Source of the DNA: an uncultured Selenomonadales bacterium
GTDB lineage: Bacteria; Bacillota; Clostridia; Christensenellales; QALW01
Length of the DNA: 25,488 nucleotides
Direction of reading: 5' to 3'
Assembly: GCA_905200615.1 (NCBI GenBank)
Contig: CAJKLB010000034.1
Location: 1-25,488 of the forward strand
Shown: piece after piece, positions 14,279 to 20,918 of the stretch
How the letters are laid out: every line of letters begins with the position of its first letter
Position numbering within the stretch: the first letter of the stretch is position 1
The notes under the pieces: generated by a model
The model's input: the letters and a program-made list of their open reading frames with translations, nothing else
Databases searched by the model: none
What the model was told of the DNA's origin: nothing
Made by a program: the position numbers and the translations under genes

Positions 14279-14626
14279 ATGAGCATAGAGTGCATTAAAG
14301 GCGCTAATTTGGAAAAAACCGGATTCAACTACACCATGTCCTTGATACAGGGAAAATACAAGATGTTTATTCTGTATGCCCTGATGGGCTTTCAGGTCGT
14401 GCGTTTCAACGAATTCAAGAAATATATCAAAACCATTTCCTATAAAACGCTGAGTACCACCTTAAAAGAATTGGAGGCGGACGGCCTCGTCCATCGGGAA
14501 GAATATCCGCAAATCCCCCCAAAAGTAGAGTACAGCTTAACAGAACGGGGCAAATCACTGATTCCGATTTTAGACAGTATGTGTGACTGGGGAGAGAAGA
14601 ATAGAATGCCGGCGAATCGACCCTGA
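14279..14626 (+). CDS. HxlR family transcriptional regulator
   Basis: A 115-residue winged-helix regulator of the HxlR/YodB type; these dimers often sense quinones, aldehydes or disulfide stress through a conserved N-terminal cysteine. Here C5 is in place (MSIECIKG), followed by LIQGKYKMFILYALM, RFNEFKKYIKTISYKTLSTTLKELEADGLVHRE (start RFNEFKKYIKTISYKTL, the recognition helix region), YPQIPPKVEYSLTERG and LIPILDSMCDWGE, the full family pattern. C107 in the last helix could be a second redox residue. AGGAG precedes the ATG. It is divergent from the flavin reductase cluster and shares a 145-bp control region with it, so it is the probable regulator of that cluster. Confidence 0.94.
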   Translation: MSIECIKGANLEKTGFNYTMSLIQGKYKMFILYALMGFQVVRFNEFKKYIKTISYKTLSTTLKELEADGLVHREEYPQIPPKVEYSLTERGKSLIPILDSMCDWGEKNRMPANRP

Positions 14627-14992
14627 TATGATTTATCTTTGGGATAGATAGGATTGATATTTGCTTAGATTGTTATTTGATCCTTTGATAATTCTTTGAA
14701 TAAGCATTTATATGTGGAGGATTTTCCGTGTGCGGATATTGCCCATACGGAGAAGCCAAAAAATAAATCTTTTAACCTCTGAGTGTTTTTAATTGAGGTA
14801 GGAACACCGGGATATGGCAAGCCGTTCAAAAACCGCTTTCTTATGAGTCGAAAAATAGAAACCCCAAAAGCCTGATGTTAAACCATTTCTAAGGCATATA
14901 CTTTGAGGGGCAAGGTGTTTGTACCTTGCCTCTCATTTTGCGTTTGAAAGCGTTACTGACTTAATCTTTTTAGCTTTCATTTTTGTATCATC
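14627..14992. other. Gene-free stretch with hairpin, mobile-element flank
   Basis: No gene is supported. A strong hairpin, GAGGGGCAAGGT (14905-14916) with ACCTTGCCTCTC (14923-14934), 12 bp with one G-U pair and a 6-nt loop, lies downstream of the tnpV remnant and looks like its terminator although no good T-run follows on either strand. A short GTG frame at about 14728 with GGAGG before it encodes only CGYCPYGEAKK and stops; it may be the stump of a lost gene. Minus-strand codons 14978-14931 give a 15-residue MKAKKIKSVTLSNAK, too short to judge. Confidence 0.5.
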
Positions 14993-15367
14993 TTACACGA
15001 AAATTACTTCTGTGTTTACGATTTCCGCAGCCGCTTCACGCAGCGCATTCATCTTGCCTACCCATTCCATTGTAGGCTCGGCTTTGAGCTTTTTGGTTAT
15101 ACTTTCACGCTCCGCCATCTGTTCCACCAGCCGAAGAAACATATTCTCTGCCTGTTCATCAATATCAGCAAGATAGCTGTTCAGTTTGCCACTTGTCAGC
15201 AGATTGGTATATAACACTTTGCGATACTATTTAAGATACCGTAAATGCCGCTGCCCCCATATCCCTATGGGCTTACTTTCTTCAGTTGACAGGGAAAGAT
15301 TCGGCAAGTAATAGTCGCCTTGCAGAGTATATGTGCCGCCCATCTGTTCAAATATTGTCTTTTTCAT
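14993..15367 (-). pseudogene. tnpV: TnpV family transposon protein, interrupted by an amber codon
   Basis: The reading frame would give a 124-residue TnpV protein of the kind carried by Tn4451-like and other clostridial mobilisable elements. The N-terminal half has MKKTIFEQMGGTYTLQGDYY and PIGIWGQRHLRYLK; the second half has LLTSGKLNSYLADIDEQAEN and EWVGKMNALREAAAEIVN. Between them a single in-frame TAG at 15229-15227 stops translation after the LRYLK segment; the frame is otherwise unbroken, so one substitution (for example from GAG) explains the defect. The ATG at 15367 has GGAGG 9 nt upstream, inside the end of the preceding small ORF. No integrase or recombinase remains nearby, so this is debris of a mobile element. 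Confidence 0.85.
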
Positions 15368-15371
15368 AACC

Positions 15372-15548
15372 TTAACCCTCCGTGATTCTGATTTTGAATT
15401 TCTTAATAGGTGCATTGACTAGAACCTCATCAACTGCGTCTGTATATCTATCTTCTGTAAGCAGTTTGTTCCTCAGCGCATTAAGAACATTTAGAATAAT
15501 CTTCCGTTCATTTTCATCAATCGCTATGTAGTATTTTTGATTTCGCAT
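15372..15548 (-). CDS. Small mobile-element protein upstream of tnpV
   Basis: A 58-residue intact ORF beginning MRNQKYYIAIDENERKIIL and ending KKFKIRITEG. The ATG follows a near-perfect AGGAGG by 8 nt and a promoter TTGTCA, 17 nt, TACAAT lies just upstream, so it is very likely translated. Its stop codon is 4 nt before the tnpV start and its last codons carry the tnpV ribosome binding site. Small proteins of this kind accompany tnpV in clostridial mobile elements. The function is unknown; the YYIAIDENER start and a NALRNKLL helix suggest a compact helical, possibly nucleic-acid or protein-binding, peptide. I infer this from length and charge only. Confidence 0.75.
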   Translation of the reverse strand: MRNQKYYIAIDENERKIILNVLNALRNKLLTEDRYTDAVDEVLVNAPIKKFKIRITEG

Positions 15549-15571
15549 ATCCGTTTACCTCCTTCACCTTC

Positions 15572-15600
15572 ATTGTAACAAGGAAGTTGTTGCTTGACAA
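15572..15600 (-). promoter_or_regulatory. Promoter of the small ORF-tnpV pair
   Basis: On the minus strand TTGTCA (15600-15595), 17-nt spacer, TACAAT (15577-15572), 24 nt before the ATG of the 58-codon ORF. Confidence 0.75.
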
Positions 15601-15626
15601 ATGTGCGATTTTATTTTTTTGCATAA

Positions 15627-15672
15627 GGAAAGACAGCGCAAAAAGCACTACTTCCTTCTACGCTGTCTTTCC
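15627..15672. repeat. Perfect 12-bp inverted repeat near element boundary
   Basis: GGAAAGACAGCG (15627-15638) and CGCTGTCTTTCC (15661-15672) are perfect complements around a 22-nt spacer. It lies between the tnpV promoter and the end of the next minus-strand gene and has no clear T-run, so it may be an element terminus or a lost gene's terminator. Confidence 0.55.
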
Positions 15673-15796
15673 GCCTTTGCAACGCTCATAAGCTGTATTC
15701 AATGTTGTTTTCAAATTACTGCCTTATGTGGCGTTAGCATAATTCACTTTCTTGTTTCAAAACATAAAGTTTCTTTTAAGCGCTAAAAAAACATCC

Positions 15797-17755
15797 TTAC
15801 ATTTTTTCGTGATACAGCTTTAAGGCATCCCTATGGTTCAGCGCCGCGGAAAATAAGTGAAGGTCCCTTATTTTTCCGCAAAAAGCGGCATCCCCTTTCT
15901 CCTGCCCGCCCAAGCGCAAAGGAATCTCGGTATTGATAATATCTCCTGAAATTTCCTTCCATCCGCCTTCATGAATCTTTCCGTCCACATATACCATCGT
16001 TCGGTGCCCATCATAAGAAAATACGACATGATGCCATTGCCCGATTGATAATGGTTCTCGCCAAAAAGCAAGGGTTCCCTCATTGTACCAAGCGTTATTT
16101 TGCGTGTGAATAACGCCGTGTCCGCATCCTGTGTTTTCCAATAAAATTCTGAAATTAAAAATCTCGTTCTCGTTATCGTTTTTTCCCAATAATGAGCACA
16201 CACTGGTAGGATAGCAATCCATTTTGAACCGTACCGCGCAGGAAAACTGATGCATTTTTTCCGGAAAAACTTCCGCAGCGACTTCCGCGTATTCTCCGTT
16301 TCCCGAAAAAGAAAGCTCTTCTGTTCCCTTCAAAAGCTTTCTTGCTCCGTCAGCGGAAACAAACGCGCAGGGATCCTTTTTCAAGCTGTAAAAAGGCTTT
16401 TTCTCCGCATCGGGATTCTTTCTCTCCGTCAACGCGCGGAATTTTCCAAGCAGTAAATCTCCGTCCTCTCCCAAAATTTCCGTTACAAGCATCGGATACG
16501 CCTGAGTCAAAATTCTTTTTTCCAACACATAGGTCTCTTTAATTTTGGCTATCAGCGCGTTTACTGTTTTTTCATCTTCGGGAATGGGATAAAAAGTTTT
16601 AAAGTTCGACTCCGTCAACGACTGCTTAAGATACCGCATTCTAATCTCTTCATAGGCTTGAACAACTTTTTCATACTCCCTGAGCACTTGCTGTAACGCT
16701 GGGGAAAGGGAAAGAGTATCCATCATATACTGCAGTCTCTCAAAAATCAATTTTTTGTTGTCGGCCGCCAAATGAAATGCCCTATAATCAAGCTTTCCTA
16801 AGCACCGATATTGCAGTCCCTCCTGCAATACCTTAGAAAGCTCTATTCCATATACATAATCGTCTTTTATTTGCGGCCGGGAAAGAAGAAAGAATATTGC
16901 ATCATTTCGTCCCGTTCCGCTCAAATAATCCAGCAATTCCGAAAGGATACGCTCATACGCACGGTCAAAAGAACGAAAAAGCTCTCGGGGCTTGACAAAA
17001 GATATCAGCTTATCATAACTCAAAAAAGTACTGTACAATCGCGCGCTTCGGATACCTTTATGGATTTCATCAAAAGGTACACGAACTTTGGTAATGGGTT
17101 TTAACGGGTCAAAAAACACGCAATCATATTGCTTTTCCGCCACGTCAAAGCCATGAATCAAAATATGATGCACATCATGATTGTTTGTATAATGCCTGGA
17201 GGCGCTGTTATAATAATTATCGATTAACGCTATAATGTAAAAATCCTGTTTGATATACGGAATAAAAACCTCGGTACTGTTATACGGTATCCATCCATTT
17301 TTATCCAGAACCGAACTTTCAAAAATATCCTGATAAAAGCCGCGGTCATCAGTATAATCAAAATACTGGTCCTGAATATACACCGTATTAATAAAATTGG
17401 CGTAATACCAAGGCGCAATGGCTTCGTTTAAAAACGGAATCTGAAAATACAATAAATGATACGGAACATGCGTAACCTTTGCTTTTTCCTGTGACAAAGG
17501 CAATACTTTTTTTGTTTGCTCCGTTGGAATTTGATTCCTTAGTTCTGTTTCAACGCATTCATACTCACCCTTTAAGAATTCGTTAATGTGAATAAGAAAG
17601 CTCCGCGCTATTTCATCCTCTTCTTCCAATAAAAGATAAAATCGCTCCTCTTCCCTCCACCATTGGATCTCCGGATAAACTCTCAGCTGATATTGCAGCC
17701 ATCCTTCCACATATCCCGTGGGCAACGACGTTTTCAATTCAAACTGTTTTTTCAT
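15797..17755 (-). CDS. BtrH_N-like protein with C-terminal LamG domain
   Basis: A 652-residue protein without signal peptide or membrane segment, so probably cytosolic. Residues about 95-240 resemble the BtrH N-terminal (papain/C39-like) domain found in aminoglycoside and peptide pathways: NYYNSASRHY, HHILIHGFD (196-204) and VFFDPLKP are placed as in that family. I see no obvious cysteine in the position where a nucleophile is expected, so catalysis is doubtful. Residues 240-450 are helical and of unknown type. Residues 482-645 form a LamG/concanavalin A-like sandwich (SFSGNGEYAEV, QWHHVVFSYDG, VYVDGK, RLGGQEKGD and LHLFSAALNHRDALKLY). The ATG has GGAGGG close upstream. It stands alone behind its own promoter and a leader of about 270 nt. 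The function is unknown. The domain calls are from pattern, and the LamG one is the firmer. Confidence 0.75.
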   Translation of the reverse strand: MKKQFELKTSLPTGYVEGWLQYQLRVYPEIQWWREEERFYLLLEEEDEIARSFLIHINEFLKGEYECVETELRNQIPTEQTKKVLPLSQEKAKVTHVPYHLLYFQIPFLNEAIAPWYYANFINTVYIQDQYFDYTDDRGFYQDIFESSVLDKNGWIPYNSTEVFIPYIKQDFYIIALIDNYYNSASRHYTNNHDVHHILIHGFDVAEKQYDCVFFDPLKPITKVRVPFDEIHKGIRSARLYSTFLSYDKLISFVKPRELFRSFDRAYERILSELLDYLSGTGRNDAIFFLLSRPQIKDDYVYGIELSKVLQEGLQYRCLGKLDYRAFHLAADNKKLIFERLQYMMDTLSLSPALQQVLREYEKVVQAYEEIRMRYLKQSLTESNFKTFYPIPEDEKTVNALIAKIKETYVLEKRILTQAYPMLVTEILGEDGDLLLGKFRALTERKNPDAEKKPFYSLKKDPCAFVSADGARKLLKGTEELSFSGNGEYAEVAAEVFPEKMHQFSCAVRFKMDCYPTSVCSLLGKNDNENEIFNFRILLENTGCGHGVIHTQNNAWYNEGTLAFWREPLSIGQWHHVVFSYDGHRTMVYVDGKIHEGGWKEISGDIINTEIPLRLGGQEKGDAAFCGKIRDLHLFSAALNHRDALKLYHEKM

Positions 17756-18060
17756 TTTTCCCTCCGTCTCTCTGCTTCAAAACAGAAACCAAACGAGCAC
17801 GCTGCTTGGCTGTTTTAAATACAATTAAATGTTTTATAAAGCAATAAAATATGCTTTACGCAACTTCTGCTTTTCTAAGACCGCCGCAAATCTCCCGATA
17901 TACGGCTAAAAGATTACCCGCAAAATTGCCGCGCGGATAAGAACCTTTGCCGCCTTCGCGCTATATGCTTCGCCCCTGCAATCTTCTATTTTTTATATAA
18001 ATTTTATAAAAAATTGGTTATTCACAAATATATTCTACTGTTTTCCCCTAAAAAAGTCAA
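17756..18060 (-). promoter_or_regulatory. Promoter and long leader of the BtrH-LamG gene
   Basis: On the minus strand TTGACT (18060-18055), 17-nt spacer, TAGAAT (18037-18032). The start near 18025 gives a leader of about 270 nt. It contains a GC-rich central part with overlapping CCGC/GCGG-type pairings and a clear TAAAGCA/TGCTTTA hairpin. No long leader peptide and no known riboswitch were recognised. The 383-bp gap to GH32 otherwise holds only the GH32 terminator. Confidence 0.6.
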
Positions 18061-18073
18061 TATGCCGGCTTAC

Positions 18074-18113
18074 AAAAAAATGCCTGCGTAAGCTTAAAGA
18101 AGCTTCACAGGCA
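18074..18113 (-). terminator. Rho-independent terminator of GH32 gene
   Basis: On the minus strand an outer TGCCTG/CAGGCA stem (18113-18108 with 18086-18081) encloses an AAGCTT/AAGCTT stem and a 4-nt loop, then seven T residues (18080-18074). It lies 26 nt after the stop codon. Confidence 0.88.
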
Positions 18114-18138
18114 CTGTTTAACGTATCAACAAATCCGC

Positions 18139-19230
18139 TTAAAGCAAAACAGAATAGATTTCCTGTCCGCCGTTCACAAAAACTTCAACGATATATGCGT
18201 CCCGAAGAATTTTTAAATCCGTTATCTCACCCGTATATACTACGGGATCACGGTTGGTACGCTGGATTATAAAGCCGGTATCGGTTCGTTTTACACAAGG
18301 ATCCTCTTCCTTGAGCAAATGCTGTAATTCTTCCACAGGATATCCGTATACCTGGCCGTCCTTTAATGTTAATTGTCTGGGAACAGACATGCACCCCACA
18401 TCTTTTTGCGCATATCCGGCATAGCGCCAGCCGGGAATCCAAGAAATCAAAAGATTCCTTCCCTTATGATCCCGGAACACTTGCCCCGCGTACTGATCCG
18501 GACCTTTATCTACTTCTCCGGTATAATTCACAGAAAACTTTCCGTGGGCAAATTCTCCGTACATAACAGAAAAGTAATGATTTCCATCCATGGGACAAAC
18601 CGATGCCGTAAGCAAATACCGATTATCTTCCGCCGACATAAACGAAGGGCATTCGGCAAACTTGCAGTTTTCCCATTGACTCATGATTCCTGTGTATTCC
18701 CAGTCAAAAAGATTCTCACTTGTATAAAGAAGCAATCGGGCCGCCTGATCCTGCGGATTTCCCGTTGCCATTACACAATAATATTTTCCGTTGACGCAGC
18801 ATACAGCAGGGTCGCGGAAATCAGGGCCGCCCTGGGGAGGATAATGATCAATCACGGGATTTTTTGCATATTTTTCAAAATGAATTCCATCGGTTGAATA
18901 CGCAACACTGACCGTTTGAATCTGCGGTGTATGAATCGACGCATAGAACAAATACAGTATATTGTCTTTTACGATTGCCGTACCGGACCAACACCCGTTA
19001 TTGTCATATTCCCTGTCCGGGCAGAGGGCAATTGGCAGTTCCTCCCAGTGGAGAAAATCCTTTGTTCTGGCATGTCCCCAGTGCATGGGCTGGTTCCCCG
19101 GAACTTCCGAATCCGGCGAATGCTGATAAAAAACATGATAATAGCCCTGAAAGTAAACCAGCCCGTTCGGGTCATTCATCCAGCCTTTTTTCGGTTTATA
19201 ATGATATTTTAATTTTTGCAGATAATTCAT
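18139..19230 (-). CDS. Glycoside hydrolase family 32 (beta-fructosidase), compact
   Basis: Hydrolyses beta-fructosides such as sucrose, sucrose-6-phosphate or fructo-oligosaccharides. No signal peptide, so the enzyme is intracellular and needs imported sugar. The catalytic five-bladed propeller is complete: nucleophile D20 in WMNDPNG, transition-state D140 in FRDP, and acid/base E193 in ECP. QHSP and MHWGHARTKDFLHWE are also typical. At 363 residues it is well below the usual 450-500. The C-terminal beta-sandwich is reduced to about 65 residues yet ends with its last strand, LRDAYIVEVFVNGGQE, so a sharp in-frame deletion or a naturally short form is likely. It has a strong promoter and terminator of its own. 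No sucrose PTS or ABC transporter lies in the window. Confidence 0.92.
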   Translation of the reverse strand: MNYLQKLKYHYKPKKGWMNDPNGLVYFQGYYHVFYQHSPDSEVPGNQPMHWGHARTKDFLHWEELPIALCPDREYDNNGCWSGTAIVKDNILYLFYASIHTPQIQTVSVAYSTDGIHFEKYAKNPVIDHYPPQGGPDFRDPAVCCVNGKYYCVMATGNPQDQAARLLLYTSENLFDWEYTGIMSQWENCKFAECPSFMSAEDNRYLLTASVCPMDGNHYFSVMYGEFAHGKFSVNYTGEVDKGPDQYAGQVFRDHKGRNLLISWIPGWRYAGYAQKDVGCMSVPRQLTLKDGQVYGYPVEELQHLLKEEDPCVKRTDTGFIIQRTNRDPVVYTGEITDLKILRDAYIVEVFVNGGQEIYSVLL

Positions 19231-19274
19231 ACCGAAAGCTCCTTTGAATACCTTGAACGATCTGTATCAGTCGC

Positions 19275-19303
19275 ATTATATCATAACAATATTCCACAGT
19301 CAA
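19275..19303 (-). promoter_or_regulatory. Sigma-A promoter of GH32 gene
   Basis: On the minus strand TTGACT (19303-19298), 17-nt spacer and an extended TGATATAAT -10 (TATAAT at 19280-19275). This is among the strongest promoters in the window. A CcpA-type cre box was looked for downstream and not found. Confidence 0.88.
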
Positions 19304-19460
19304 TGTTGATAAAAACGAATTCCGCATTCCCAATAAATTTTATTGCTGCTAAAGTTTTGCTTTTCACACGCCCTTTTATAAGGATTGTATAACTCGCTTA
19401 TACCATAGAATTTTTCTGCTTACCTCTCTGTTTTATTCACCACCTCACCGATCGCTTGTT

Positions 19461-19480
19461 AAAAAAGAGGGTATCCCTCC
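19461..19480 (-). terminator. Terminator of GH25 gene
   Basis: On the minus strand GAGGG and CCCTC pair around ATA and run into six T residues (19466-19461), 34 nt after the stop codon of the lysozyme gene. The adjoining GCCGGCCGG may extend the structure. Confidence 0.75.
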
Positions 19481-19514
19481 GGCCGGCGAATGGCTTTTGA
19501 AATACCCCCATGAG

Positions 19515-20348
19515 TTACTGATAAAGTTTTCGAATATCGCCGTCATTGACCCAGCAAAGACCGTTATCCAACAAATACGGATTTCTGGCTCCCTCGGCGA
19601 TTTTTGTAATAACCCCGTGATTGCGCAGCATTTTATCCGCTCCGATGGCTTTGCTGATAGGATCGCTGCTGGAGCGATAACAGGTAGAAAAGACTACATG
19701 CTGCCCAATCTGATATTTTGCGGAAGACTGGGGGGGATCCTCATTATTCCCCTGCACAACAATTTCCTTCGGAAAATCCCTATAACAGCGGCTGACGTCA
19801 CAATCTCCCTTTACCCCGGGAATTTCTCCTTCACTGGTATACTGCCACATATCGCAGACAACATTCGGTCTCTGCGTGCTGTAACGCGCGCACCAACGGG
19901 TATATCTATCATAAAACGGATCTTCAAGGCGGGTATTGAACCACCACTGGTTAGCATATATTCCCGCATAATATCCTGCTTTTTCTATTTTATCACAAAA
20001 AATACGGGTAAGCTGTATAAGTTCAGCATTACTCATCATTCCTACGGTTTTTGCGTCTTCCAAATCATAATAAACCGGATAACTCAGTTTATAATTCCGA
20101 ATCAATCTGAGCACGTGATCAGCCTCACCGTTTGCCATTTCCGGTTTTTTGGCATAAGAATATAAATATACGCCGAAAGGAATTCCCAACCGCGTACATT
20201 CATCGGCATTTCTTTTAAATTGCTTATCATCCTGCTCAACCAAATCTTGACCGTATCCGCACCGTAAAATTGCTCCCTGTATATGATTCTTTACCGTTTC
20301 CCAGTCAATTTGACCTTGATGATAACTTACATCAATTACCGTCATCAT
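19515..20348 (-). CDS. GH25 lysozyme (muramidase) with C-terminal SH3-like region
   Basis: N-acetylmuramidase that cleaves peptidoglycan glycan strands. The 277-residue protein starts directly with the GH25 barrel: D6 in VIDVSYHQG, then YYDLED with D95 and E97 as the catalytic acids, YAGIYANQWW, and DMWQYTSEGEIPGVKGDCDVS (start DMWQYTSEGEIPG) closing the domain near residue 195. A C-terminal unit of about 65 residues (from KYQIGQHVVF to GLCWVNDGDIRKLYQ) resembles SH3-type cell-wall-binding modules of phage and bacterial lysins. No signal peptide is present, as in holin-released endolysins or autolysins of unknown export. Two adjacent ATGs follow AGGAGG by 8 and 11 nt; the first is chosen. No other phage gene is nearby, so a prophage origin is only a possibility. 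Confidence 0.93.
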   Translation of the reverse strand: MMTVIDVSYHQGQIDWETVKNHIQGAILRCGYGQDLVEQDDKQFKRNADECTRLGIPFGVYLYSYAKKPEMANGEADHVLRLIRNYKLSYPVYYDLEDAKTVGMMSNAELIQLTRIFCDKIEKAGYYAGIYANQWWFNTRLEDPFYDRYTRWCARYSTQRPNVVCDMWQYTSEGEIPGVKGDCDVSRCYRDFPKEIVVQGNNEDPPQSSAKYQIGQHVVFSTCYRSSSDPISKAIGADKMLRNHGVITKIAEGARNPYLLDNGLCWVNDGDIRKLYQ

Positions 20349-20490
20349 AAAAAATTCCTCCTCCCCTTCCCCATAATATGAAACTTCTTAGATTTTGGTT
20401 CCTATAAAACGGCATTGAATGAAAATATATCCGGATTTTTATAAAAAACACAATAAAACAGAAAAACACTTTTCATGTGTTTGCATGTAT

Positions 20491-20519
20491 AAAAAGCCGC
20501 TGGAACGATACCCGGCGGC
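20491..20519 (-). terminator. Terminator of the gyrBA-membrane protein operon
   Basis: On the minus strand GCCGC (20519-20515) pairs with GCGGC (20500-20496), with a short inner GG/CC pairing and a one-base bulge, and runs into five T residues (20495-20491). It lies about 60 nt after the stop codon of the small membrane protein. Confidence 0.75.
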
Positions 20520-20579
20520 AAAGAAACCCCTAACAATAAATTTTTCAGCCTGTTATTTTACCGAAACCGCGTTTACCGG

Positions 20580-20906
20580 TTATATTTTATACTGAGCATA
20601 CCCCGAATAAATAAACAGAGCGCAAGCGGCAATAACGGCACCGGCAAAAAAGCTCCACGCGAGAGACATGACATAAGGAGAAAGCTTTTCATGCTCACGC
20701 TTTTTTCTGTAAGTATAAATATAGGTGGCGATACCGGATATTACCGCGGTAATCAGCGCGTAAACAGTAAAAGAGGTAATCTCCGTACTGGTGTCTCCCG
20801 ATAACGCAAATCCCAATATAATATATACAGGACTGGCACAGGAAATAATGCCTAAATTCAAACCCGTAAAAACAGAACCGATAATCAAAAGAATTTTTTT
20901 AAACAT
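20580..20906 (-). CDS. Small membrane protein behind gyrA
   Basis: A 108-residue protein with three predicted transmembrane helices (about residues 3-33 as one long or two short segments, 45-66 and 78-101) and a short basic cytoplasmic loop (YRKKREHEK). I do not recognise a family. The ATG follows AAAGGAG by 7 nt and lies only 12 nt after the gyrA stop codon with no terminator between, so it is co-transcribed with gyrB and gyrA. Placement at the end of a gyrase operon is unexpected and may be no more than use of a strong promoter. Confidence 0.8.
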   Translation of the reverse strand: MFKKILLIIGSVFTGLNLGIISCASPVYIILGFALSGDTSTEITSFTVYALITAVISGIATYIYTYRKKREHEKLSPYVMSLAWSFFAGAVIAACALFIYSGYAQYKI

Positions 20907-20918
20907 TCCGATGCTCCT

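Noticed and set aside
18373..19247. Several plus-strand ORFs antisense to the GH32 gene
   Set aside because: Shadow frames of a gene whose catalytic motifs are all on the minus strand.
19231..19330. CcpA cre box at the GH32 promoter
   Set aside because: The best CG-centred match lacks the conserved TG and CA ends.
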